Assembly (NCBI GenBank): GCA_004014935.1 | Contig: CP025322.1 | Span: 248,001-312,000 of the forward strand | DNA from: Saccharomycopsis malanga | Lineage: Eukaryota; Ascomycota; Saccharomycetes; Ascoideales; Saccharomycopsidaceae | Length of the DNA: 64,000 nucleotides | Direction: 5' to 3' | Part shown: positions 1 to 8,449 of the stretch, one piece after another | How positions within the stretch are numbered: position 1 is the stretch's first letter | Layout: each line of letters starts with the position of its first letter | Program-made: the position numbers and the translations under genes | The notes under the pieces: model-generated | The model's database searches: none | Told to the model about the DNA's origin: nothing | What the model saw: only the letters and a program-made list of their open reading frames with translations

Positions 1-1218
1 CATCCGGATGATCCTGATGCTGCTAAAAAATTCCAGGAGATTGGTGAAGCCTACCAGGTTCTAAAAGATCCCGAGTTGAAGAAGCGTTATGATGAGTTTG
101 GTAAGGATAGTGCTGTTCCGGACGCTGGATTTGAAGACCCAGGCGACTTTTTTGCGGAGATTTTTGGTGGCGAGGCATTCAATGATTGGATTGGCGAATT
201 ATCACTTATCAAGGACCTTTCTAGTACTGTTGATGTATTAGATAAGGGAGACGAGAAACCAGAAGATAGTGCTGCCACTACGGAAGTTGGTTCTGGTACG
301 GGTGATGCGGCTGTCGCTGGAAGTGTGAATGGATCCAGTACGGAAAACACTTTGGCTCATCATGATTCTGACTTCGCCAAGGCACAACAGGATGCGAGAA
401 TTCAGGCTGAAAAGTTGAAAAAAAAGAAACTCTCAAAGGAAAAGAGAGAAGAGCTTTATAAATTGGAAAAAGAAAGAGAGGCAAAAAGAGTTAAGAGAGT
501 AGAGGAGGTGTCTGGAAAGTTGGTTAACAGGATCGAGCTTTTCTTAGAAAGCAGCAAATCTGAGGAAGGATTCAAAAATTTCAAATACAAGTTGGATAAA
601 GAAATTGAAGAGTTGAAATTAGAATCCTTCGGACTTGAATTGTTGCATTTGATTGGTAAAATATATGTTTCAAAGGCATCGGCATTCATCAAGTCACAAA
701 AAACATTTGGGTTTTCCAAAATTTTTACTTCTGTGAAAGAAAAAGGCTCCACTGCCAAGTCCGCTTGGAGTATCGTTTCATCTGCTCTTGATGCACAGAT
801 GGCAATGGAAGAAATGCAAAAGGCCGAGGAGAAAAACCCAGAGTCCTGGGATAGAATAAAACAAGTGGAGATGGAGCGTACTTTAACTGGAAAAATCTTA
901 GCAACCGCTTGGGTCAGCTCAAAATTCGAAATTCAGGGCGTTTTAAGAGACGTTGTAGACAAAGTGTTGAAAGATAAAACCGTAAGCTCTAAAGAACGTA
1001 TCAAGAGAGCTGAAGCTTTGATTTTTATTGGAGGAGAATTCAAAAAGGCTGAACGAACAGAAGATGAGGCAGAAGAAGTCAGAGTTTTCGAAGAAATGGT
1101 ATTTGAATCTGCTTCAAAGAAAAGCCAGAACAGCAAAAAGAAGCAAAAAGAAATGGAAAAACTTTTCAAAAAGGAAGAGTCCAAAAAAGCTGCTTCTGGT
1201 AATCTCTTTGAAACTTGA
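1..1218 (+). CDS. CAJ1: Caj1-type type III J-protein (Hsp40), 5' end cut by window edge
   Basis: The open frame runs from base 1 to a TGA at 1216-1218 (405 residues present). It begins inside the J-domain at the HPD tripeptide (residues 1-3), which stimulates Hsp70 ATPase, so only helices I-II are missing. After the J-domain come GFED and IFGG, an acidic Ser/Gly linker (about 85-125), a Lys/Glu-rich coiled coil (about 130-175) and the family's conserved C-terminal half, including ESFGLELL. This layout matches the yeast Caj1/Djp1 proteins (cytosolic, peroxisome- or membrane-associated co-chaperones). The J-domain resembles Caj1 (HPDDPDA) more than Djp1. The next gene is convergent. Confidence 0.9.
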   Translation, partial: HPDDPDAAKKFQEIGEAYQVLKDPELKKRYDEFGKDSAVPDAGFEDPGDFFAEIFGGEAFNDWIGELSLIKDLSSTVDVLDKGDEKPEDSAATTEVGSGTGDAAVAGSVNGSSTENTLAHHDSDFAKAQQDARIQAEKLKKKKLSKEKREELYKLEKEREAKRVKRVEEVSGKLVNRIELFLESSKSEEGFKNFKYKLDKEIEELKLESFGLELLHLIGKIYVSKASAFIKSQKTFGFSKIFTSVKEKGSTAKSAWSIVSSALDAQMAMEEMQKAEEKNPESWDRIKQVEMERTLTGKILATAWVSSKFEIQGVLRDVVDKVLKDKTVSSKERIKRAEALIFIGGEFKKAERTEDEAEEVRVFEEMVFESASKKSQNSKKKQKEMEKLFKKEESKKAASGNLFET

Positions 1219-1764
1219 GCAAATTTTGTCACTTACACTTTTTTTATATTATAACCAGTTTATAAAAGAGTTTCAGCTATTTTAGCATTTTTCTAAAGCT
1301 TATATTTTTAGTAATTTTTTCTTCTAGTTTCATTTAGTTCTTCTTCCAAATATCAACTTTTTAATCGTTTTTTTAATTGTTTTTTTATCGCTCTTTTCAA
1401 GTTTTCACCCTATAGTCTCTGTCACCCATAACTGCTTCTATGTGTTGTTCCTTTTTTATATCATATTATTCCATGATTTTTTTTTTTTTTTTTTTTTTTT
1501 GCTTCTCCCGCAATTTCCTCTTATGTTCTTTTTTGTTAATATATTATGATTGCAACACTGACTACAATGGTACGTGGATTATTGTATTTGGGTAGTCCTA
1601 TTTTCTTAGTTGTACAAGTTTTTTCACATTGTTTACTCATGCAACTATTATTGAGTTATCTGATGTACCAACTTAAGATCTCTCGTCAGTTTTCATCTTA
1701 CAAATTATGAAGAAACTAGTGGCCCGGTCTCTAACATCTATTTCAAATACTGATCTAAACATTC
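1219..1764. other. Convergent intergenic region with 24-nt poly-T tract
   Basis: AT-rich 3' flank between two convergent genes. It contains an uninterrupted run of 24 T at 1477-1500 and several shorter T runs, as expected of yeast 3' processing regions. No gene is recognised. Confidence 0.6.
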
Positions 1765-2503
1765 TTATGTAAAAAATAACAAACTACCTGCACTAGCCAT
1801 AATCACAACAATAGTGAAATAGAAAGCAGACAAGAAACCTGCCACCACCACAAAGGCTCTCACGCCTCTGGCATAATCTTCTTTGTATCTTCTTTGTTTA
1901 TCGCTAAGCTGAGAAAGAGGGAAAGCCCTGAATCGGTAAGGCACAAGAGCATCAACACTATCCAAGACTGCGTTCAAACTGTTATCTATTGCTTTAACGG
2001 CAGGTTTGAATGTTTCCGGCATATTGCTCTGAACAGTACGAATCAAGCCTCCGAGTAGCGGAGCAGCAAGCGCGAAAGTGCTGACACCGCGATAAGTTGT
2101 CAAATGATTAAGAGTTTTGGCTCTGATTTTTGACTTTGAGTAATCATTGAGCTTGAAACTGTACTTTTCAATCATTTCTGGGGTTTCAAAAAGCCTTCTT
2201 GGGAGAATGGTCGTTTTTTCATTGTATGGTTGGCTAAATGTTAGCAATCACAATACGTAAAAAACTCAGGTCTTGGCCATACAATCTTATTCCTAATGAA
2301 GCGACAACGTCATCATTTGGAATTTCTTCCAGAGCAACACCATTACCAGTACTTGCCGGTGTATTTTCTTCGTCCTGAATTACTTCTTCTGGAGCTCTTT
2401 CTTGTTCAAATGACGTCGTCGATGATTCATCAGAACCAGGCGCCTCAAGACGAGCATGAGGGAAGGTGATTGCTGGAACATCAACAGTAGACACGTTTGA
2501 CAT
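1765..2503 (-). CDS. Two-exon gene for a 229-residue membrane-anchored protein of unknown function
   Basis: Exon 1 is 2283-2503 (ATG at 2501-2503) and exon 2 is 1765-2233. They join across a 49-nt intron as codon TT+C, giving GIRFQPYNEK. Exon 2 alone has no ATG, which supports splicing. Residues 1-70 are acidic and Ser/Thr/Pro-rich; the middle is conserved-looking (ETPEMIEKYSFKLNDYS, then TLNHLTTYRGVSTFALAAP, which may be amphipathic or membrane-inserting). The C-terminus has a strong hydrophobic segment (VVVAGFLSAFYFTIVVIM) ending six residues before the stop. It looks like a tail-anchored or membrane-surface protein; the repeated short amphipathic stretches would suit a lipid-droplet protein, but that is inference. 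I do not recognise the family. Confidence 0.75.
2234..2282 (-). other. 49-nt spliceosomal intron
   Basis: The donor is GTATGG and the 3' end reads TTGCTAACATTTAG, so the branch adenosine lies only about 7 nt before the AG. Removing the 49 nt restores one frame across two otherwise overlapping ORFs, the second of which lacks an ATG. Confidence 0.8.
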
Positions 2504-3304
2504 TATGTGGATTACGCTACCAATGCCTTTTTTTCCTTATAGAGATGCTGCTTATACAGATATATTTAATGGTTGTACACTTTAAAAGTAGATATTTGAA
2601 GAAACGAAGTGCGGACGGTCTCATGCATTTGTGGTTAACATTAACATACGTCAGGCTCTAAAGTTTTCTTCTTTAACAAAAATAGACTTTTTATAAATAT
2701 AATATTTATTCGCCTCTTCATTGATATCTGTTTCTACAATGCTTCTATAATTGTCAGAAGTTCACCACATTTGTTGCTAAGTTTGAAAACAATACACTTA
2801 AAAAAACACGTTAATCGCTGAGTGGTGATCACTAAGAAAAACTTTTTTCGACTAGACTTCAAAGTAATCCCTTAACAAATCATTTTTATTCTCTTTTCTG
2901 GTTAATTGTTGTATGTCATAGGTTTACTTCATGTTAATGTTATAGCGCAACACAGACTCCATGCGCAATACGCATATTCGCACATTTGTATACATAATTA
3001 TACATAGCGCGGGTAATACCATCGTAGTTTTCTTGTTACTAGGGAAGATAGTGGCTGGTGGGCTAGTTTCCTTTATAGCGAATGGCGCTCATTTTTAGTT
3101 TCGTGATGCCATGAAAAAGCAACAACGCCGCGACTAATATTGAAAAACTGCTGAATCAACACATGCCTTACATACAATAACGATAACGAGACAACAATTT
3201 CATTATAACTAAGCGTCTTAGTTCAACAAAGACTTCATCAATTAAAGAAAACGGAAAGAGAAAATCTATTCTTTCTCAAAAGTTTAAGAGTTACTCACAA
3301 GTAC
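2504..3304. other. Divergent intergenic promoter region
   Basis: About 800 bp between divergently transcribed genes. It carries one CGGGTAA site at 3010-3016 and otherwise AT-rich sequence with no recognised gene. Confidence 0.6.
3010..3016 (+). promoter_or_regulatory. Reb1-type site CGGGTAA
   Basis: Exact match to the CGGGTAA core of the budding-yeast general regulatory factor Reb1, 289 bp before the ATG at 3305. Use as a Reb1 site is inferred. Confidence 0.45.
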
Positions 3305-4261
3305 ATGTTATTTGCTCCTAGTTACACAGCATCATTTGACGAAATATTGAAAATGACTATTACTACTTCCAAAGGGACTATTTCAAAATCGACTGCCGAA
3401 ACTTGTCCAAGCAAGGCTGTCATTATGGCAGCTTATCCTCATCCGCATCCGCAGTTTGATACCATTAGCTTCGAATTTGAAGGATGGCAGACACACGATT
3501 TGGACGACGATCATCTTGCGACGTTTGATAGTGACACAAGCGATAATGAGGATGATAGCGAGAGCTTCACCAGTGAGGGTGAGTCGCCTAGCAGAGTTAG
3601 GATAAACGAACATCATATCAATGAGGATGAGGAAGACGAAGACGACAACGAGAATAACAACAATAACATCAACTGCAATAATAATATAAATAACGATCAG
3701 CGATATATGCAAAGTATATTTTCAGAAGACCAGATTGCGGCGATTCATACGTTTCAACATTCGGTGCACCCTCATTTCAGTACCTATCACAAGCTGCAAA
3801 TCATCAATATTGAAAGTTCCAGCAGTAATAGTGAAAAGGATTTTTCTGACTCAAATTACGAAAGCGAATCTTCATGTACATCTTATGCTGATTCGCATGA
3901 CAATTCTATTATCCATAATAAGATTAGCACCACTTCTATCGCCACCAACAGTGCAAAGAAGACTAGCAGCACTATAACTTTTCAATATTCTACCAGACAT
4001 CACACCAAAGATAAAAAATCTTCAAAAAAAGTAAGATTTACAGGTCAAACAAGTATTATAGGAATGAGTGAATACGATGATACTGAGATACCCAACCAAA
4101 AGACTTTTCATGAACTATGCAACGAAAGAAGACTTTTGGACCAGAACAAAGTCGATGGAGTGTATAGTCCTTTTGACAGTGACCCTGAGTTTAAAGATAT
4201 CGAGCTTCTTACACGAAGATTAACGAAGCTTAACGAGTCTTTGTCAAAGATTGAACTTTGA
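3305..4261 (+). CDS. Acidic, low-complexity protein with RVxF-like (KKVRFT) PP1-docking motif
   Basis: Complete 318-residue ORF starting at ATG 3305. Residues 65-145 are very acidic (D/E/S) with an Asn-rich run, followed by a Ser-rich segment. Near residue 240 lies SSKKVRFTG, which fits the [RK]VxF docking motif of PP1 (Glc7) regulators. The C-terminus (SPFDSDPEFKDIELLTRRL) is more ordered and probably helical. There is no carbohydrate-binding domain of the Gac1/Pig type and no transmembrane segment. I do not recognise the family; a PP1 or nuclear regulatory role is a guess from the motif. Later in-frame ATGs exist, so the true start could be downstream. Confidence 0.7.
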   Translation: MLFAPSYTASFDEILKMTITTSKGTISKSTAETCPSKAVIMAAYPHPHPQFDTISFEFEGWQTHDLDDDHLATFDSDTSDNEDDSESFTSEGESPSRVRINEHHINEDEEDEDDNENNNNNINCNNNINNDQRYMQSIFSEDQIAAIHTFQHSVHPHFSTYHKLQIINIESSSSNSEKDFSDSNYESESSCTSYADSHDNSIIHNKISTTSIATNSAKKTSSTITFQYSTRHHTKDKKSSKKVRFTGQTSIIGMSEYDDTEIPNQKTFHELCNERRLLDQNKVDGVYSPFDSDPEFKDIELLTRRLTKLNESLSKIEL

Positions 4262-6562
4262 TGTTTTTCCACTGTATTTAATGACTAATAATGTATTATA
4301 ATGTATGACATGACTTTCATTGGTTTTCTGTGTATTGTGCTGTATTCTGTCCATCAGTTTAAACTGACGTACTTGCTATCAAGAAATCAATAAAAACTAA
4401 AGAGCATGAGCTAAGGCAACTGATATTAGTCGCTGTTTTTACAATCCTGAATGTGACTCCACAGGCAAGTGCAACTGTCTGAAACATGGTCTAGACCAAA
4501 GTCTTGTGATTACTGTCCAACCCATCGAGTATTCAGAAAAGTTAGCGAGAATAATATATATATGATGATCGGGGCATAATTGGGTTTTCCTCACTGGACT
4601 GAAAAGCGAAAAAATCTTAATGCTACACATCAGCCTGATATATGCCAACTTAAAAAAGGCTGAGGATCTTGCAATTTTTGATCTTTGCTTAGCAGAAAAT
4701 TAGCAACGCCTCAAGATAAAACATATATACCTATGTTATAGAGAACTGTAGTAAAAGTATTATTACTTTTTTAATTGTTACGCGGCAGTGTATTGCAAAA
4801 GAGTCTTTTAAAAAATTTTATAATACCAAATTTATGCAGTGCATTCTGAAAAATATCTTCAAATACACCCTTAAGTTGAGGAAAGTCATGAATGGCAATT
4901 TGTATTCAATTATATGCATACATGATGATAGCAACTACTGAATTAAAACTCTGAAAAGTTTGCCTCGATTAATAAGTGAAATTTGAATATAAACTATAAG
5001 AATAAAAAAAGGTAAAAAATTACAAATACTTTTACTGATTTAGACCATGTGGGATATAATTCAAACCGCGATTGACTATCAGCTAAACCAGTTGGAACTT
5101 CATCTCCTTAAAAGAGATTTAAGTCTTATCATTTAAAAAAACTTCGGCTTTACTTTCAAAGCCTTATATTACTTCTTTTTGTATTAATTTCTCTGCTGTG
5201 AAATCAAAGGCTATCATTTTAATATGGTGCTAAATTTATCATAATATCCGTCTTTTTTAATTTTTAATTTTTATTTTTATTTTTAAACGTTCAATGTTTC
5301 CTTGATTATTTTCATTTCTTGCTATACCTTGCCTTCAAGGAACTTCCTCATTCATTATTTATTTACTTTTGTCTATCCCTATCATGTAATACACACCAAC
5401 TCTCAGTACATATATCCAACGGGATCAGTTCGTGTAAATGTGGGGTTCATTTAATACTGATTGTTGCTTACTTTATTACTCAAAAAATAATACGAACGCC
5501 AGGTTTGCTTGACATAATAATTTTCTTTGAAATGTGAGCTTTCTAGTTTGCATTTCTTTGATTTTGAATTCAGCTGTTCTTCCACCTTTTTGCCTAGTGA
5601 TGTAAGATAGTAATTGTTTTTTTTTTTTAAAGCCAGGTTAAAAAATGAACTAGATTTTGTATGCGAAATTATCAGACAGCCGGTAACATGCTTAATGAAA
5701 GTAAAAAGAAAACTTATTAAGAGACTAAATTCATGTAGCCTTCAGAAACGCCAAGAGTCATTTATGAGAGGTCACAGCTATTTTGATGTATATGAAACAT
5801 GATTACATTTGATTTTGAAATTTGTGAAGCAAAATTTCCAAGTAGGAAAACTACAATAGTACGGACTAAAATATGATAAATCTTACTTTCCTATTTTTGA
5901 AGTTTAAGCGATAAATTCAGCATAATTTTGTATTGCTCTGTAAATGTGTTCGTCTAAATTTGCGACAAACGTATAAAACTATATAAGGATAATTGTGAAG
6001 ATTAAATTAGATGTACATAAAAACAAAGCTTAATTTTGCCCCATCACAAAAGTCATATTATATATATAAGTCTCAAATTGACATTAAAGTTTATGTGTTT
6101 GAGATTAAGACAGTTGTGATCATGCATGTCATGTTGAGAGTTAATTCATTCGCACCAATAAGGCAACTGCGACCCGATCATGTATCGAAGGCCAGAATCC
6201 AGGATATCTTGGCCATGCTTTACCAATAATGTTCTTTTTGAGGCACACAAACTTGAATTTCGCTAAATTAAACGAAGGAGGGGTTGTGTATAAGTAATGG
6301 TAGTCACTTTTAGCGACAACAGTTTATCTGCCTTGATTAAAGTTACATGAATGCGTTTATCTTGTGTTATTCCGCAATTTCCTTATCTGTAAGTAAGATT
6401 TCAAACCAAGCAGGATTATAGACCAACAAAAAATGGCAGTTTTCACTCATTATACCATAAATCAAGTATAAAAAGGAATGAATCTCTTCGAGTTTTGGAT
6501 TATTTTTTTGAGTTATCAAATATTATCAATAACAAACAAATTAAAAATTATTAACTCTCACC
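4262..6562. other. Long gene-poor intergenic region
   Basis: Strongly AT-rich. Apart from the truncated SINE copy at 4431-4598, I see only short ORFs (around 5319-5537, 5614-5802 and 6011-6229) with no recognisable domain and biased, AT-driven composition. I call none of them genes. Confidence 0.6.
4431..4598 (+). mobile_element. 5'-truncated, diverged SINE copy (copy 2)
   Basis: This segment aligns in sense orientation with the middle of the complete element at 6576-6922 (opposite strand). Shared blocks include CACAGGCAAGTGCAACTGTC, TCCAACCCATCG and ATTGGGTTTTCC. The tRNA-like head is absent, and similarity fades after CACTGG. The number of substitutions makes it clearly older than copies 1 and 3. 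Loss of the 5' end suits LINE-type retroposition. Confidence 0.75.
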
Positions 6563-6575
6563 AAAACACCTTTAT
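6563..6575. repeat. Target-site duplication, 3' side of SINE copy 1
   Basis: AAAACACCTTTAT here pairs with AAAATACCTTTAT at 6923-6935 (12 of 13 identical). The two directly flank the SINE, as expected from target-primed insertion. Confidence 0.75.
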
Positions 6576-6922
6576 AATAATAATAATAATCTTATATTTC
6601 AAGCCCAGTACATATCAGTTTCGTATATACGCGCTATGTCTAAGGAGACTTGGTAAAACCCAGTGGGGAAAACCCAATCATGTTCCGGTCATTGTTAGCT
6701 GCCCACCGTCTTTTTCCTGAACACCCGATGGGTTGGAAAGTAAGCACTAGACTTTGCTCTAGGTCGTGTTTCAGACAGTTGCACTTGCCTGTGAAATCAC
6801 GTTCAGCATCGTAAAAAGCAGCGAGTAAAAGTGTCGTCTTGGGAATCGAACCCGTGTTCCTATTAGATCTTGTTTTTCTCTTCTCTGAGAGCACGGACCA
6901 CTGAGCCAAATGGCCCAGTGGT
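6576..6922 (-). mobile_element. tRNA-derived SINE, full length (copy 1, about 347 bp)
   Basis: Read on the minus strand, the element starts near 6922. It has a Pol III A box (TGGCTCAGTGG from 6908 down) and a B box (GGTTCGATTCC) about 56 nt further on, the spacing of a long-variable-arm tRNA (Ser/Leu type). A unique body of about 230 nt follows, then a short (ATT)n tail at 6574-6590. The acceptor and T stems do not pair properly, so it is not a working tRNA gene. A 13-bp imperfect direct repeat flanks it. Two related copies occur in the window (4431-4598, 20251-20366), both missing the head. Together these show a retroposed SINE family; no partner LINE is in the window. Confidence 0.85.
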
Positions 6923-7116
6923 AAAATACCTTTATTAAAATATGAAATTCTCTACTGCTTCTACTGCTGCTCCACAGGACAACACCAACAAAGGTGAACA
7001 GAAAGACAAAGCCTACTCCACCATAGATGGAGGAGTCTTTCACCAAACTTGTGTTATTGTTTAAGCTGCTTGCACTGCTTTTGCTGATTTGGGGTTTTAA
7101 TTCTAGTGTTAATCAC
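6880..7116 (-). CDS. Possible terminal exon of a small membrane protein, invaded by the SINE (tentative)
   Basis: On the minus strand an acceptor-like TTAACACTAG ends at about 7109. It opens a frame with a Ser/Asn-rich linker, then SSIYGGVGFVFLFTFVGVVL (a transmembrane segment) and WSSSRSSREF. There is no in-frame ATG after the acceptor, so an upstream exon is required. Candidates begin at ATG 7223 or ATG 7449, neither with an ideal donor. Without the SINE the frame would stop a few codons after REF; with it the frame reads into the element. Family not recognised. Coordinates cover only the clear part and are approximate. Confidence 0.25.
6923..6935. repeat. Target-site duplication, 5' side of SINE copy 1
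   Basis: AAAATACCTTTAT, matching the copy at 6563-6575 with one difference. It marks the insertion point. Confidence 0.75.
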
Positions 7117-7469
7117 TTGAAAATCCTTTGATGCTACAATTTTTTTTCACTTAGTTTTATTTACAACTTCTATTGGCCGGCCTTATATTTTCTTTGCTAC
7201 TCGTGGAATATTTTTTGTTCATTAATTCTACTTTTTATTATAAAAAAAGTCTTATTTAAAGAGTTGCCGATTTGCTATGTTTTCGCTCTCACAATAAATA
7301 AATTTCAAAGACTTACAAAATGTCAACCTTGTAGAAAAATACAAAATACGAAGAAAAAAATTGTCCTTACGCTTTGAGACCAGACAAATTAAAAACCTCA
7401 ACAATACTCCTGTTGTAACTATTAATCCCATAAAAATACTATAATACATTGAATATTTGAAATTTTCTG
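7117..7469. other. Intergenic region 3' of SYF2
   Basis: AT-rich. Contains a 65-codon minus-strand ORF (7252-7449) with a hydrophobic N-terminus (MYYSIFMGLIVTTGVLL) that might be an upstream exon of the candidate at 6880-7116, but nothing ties them firmly. A GGCCGGCC octamer lies near 7176. Confidence 0.4.
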
Positions 7470-8114
7470 TTAAGGAATCTTTTCCAAATTGTCTCGAATA
7501 TCTTTGGTATACTTGTCGTAATGCCGAGAGAGTTTCTCATTAAACTCCTTATTCTTCCTGTTGATATATGCTGCGCTTCCTTTATTGTTTTTTTCCTTTG
7601 TTTTGTTGGTTTTAGCAATTTTATGGTTTTCAGCAGATTTGAGACTATTTACCAATAAGGCTAAGTCTTTGCTAGAGGGTTTGTGATCAAAATTGTAATC
7701 AGCATGATGGTCCTCGTCTTTTATGATCCTCTCAAAACCTTCATTTTTCCTTTTTTTTGCTATTTCTTCCACGCCTTTCAAGTAGGTTCGTTCTGCTAAA
7801 TTATCATAATCCAGTATTTTAGCTGCATTTTTATTAAACTTACTGCGTGCAGTTTTGGTCTCCCATGCTTCGTTATCTTCAACAGAATAGTTCCATAATT
7901 TTTTACGCTCTACTTCATCTAACTGGTCACCACCATCTAACTTGTGCAAATTCAATTCTGCTTCATTCTGTTTCTTAGCAAAATTCCTTATCTGTTGTGG
8001 ATTGGTTCTGTTTCGTTGATGTTCCTTATACAAATCCTTGCGATTTTCGGAATCAGCCTGTCTTCGCTTCAGCTTGAGATCCTTAAACTTCTGCAACCGA
8101 TCTTCCAATGACAT
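7470..8114 (-). CDS. SYF2: Pre-mRNA-splicing factor Syf2 (NineTeen complex)
   Basis: Complete 214-residue ORF with ATG at 8112-8114; the S. cerevisiae protein is about the same length. It has the SYF2 family pattern: N-terminal basic coiled coil (RLQKFKDLKLKRRQADSENR), central WNYSVEDNEAWETK, the NLAERTY block and a C-terminal region with SRHYDKYTKDIRDNLEK. Syf2 belongs to the Prp19-associated complex and helps stabilise the catalytic spliceosome in the nucleus. It is transcribed divergently from ARB1 and shares a 335-bp promoter region with it. Confidence 0.95.
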   Translation of the reverse strand: MSLEDRLQKFKDLKLKRRQADSENRKDLYKEHQRNRTNPQQIRNFAKKQNEAELNLHKLDGGDQLDEVERKKLWNYSVEDNEAWETKTARSKFNKNAAKILDYDNLAERTYLKGVEEIAKKRKNEGFERIIKDEDHHADYNFDHKPSSKDLALLVNSLKSAENHKIAKTNKTKEKNNKGSAAYINRKNKEFNEKLSRHYDKYTKDIRDNLEKIP

Positions 8115-8449
8115 TGAACTTTAGAATATAAAATTTCTTAAAATTTATTAAAAGTTTTATTACAATACTGTTATGAACCTTCATTACATCATTTGCAAGA
8201 TGAGATCCCCGTGACTTTCACACAGTAAAGTCACCTTGGTGTCCGGGTAGAATATGTTTTTCCAAGAACAAAATTTTTTTTTTCTTTCGTAATCAACGAC
8301 AACGAGTATTGCGGCCTGAAAAACACTTAAGAGAGCGTTCTTTTTCTTTTCTTCTTTTCATTTTAAAGGCTTCCCAAAGACATATCGACCGTTGGATAAT
8401 TGCAACAGAGAGCATATATTCAAGAGAACGAAACAAAAGATAAAAGACA
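8115..8449. promoter_or_regulatory. Divergent SYF2/ARB1 promoter with PAC- and RRPE-like elements
   Basis: GATGAGAT at 8199-8206 resembles the PAC element and AAAATTTT at 8270-8277 the RRPE element, both typical of ribosome-biogenesis genes such as ARB1. A near-Reb1 site (CCGGGTAG, 8243-8250) lies between them. Function is inferred from motif and context. Confidence 0.4.

Noticed and set aside
6835-6915. tRNA gene on the minus strand
   Set aside because: A and B boxes are present, but the acceptor and T stems do not pair, and the segment is the head of a repeated element flanked by a target duplication.
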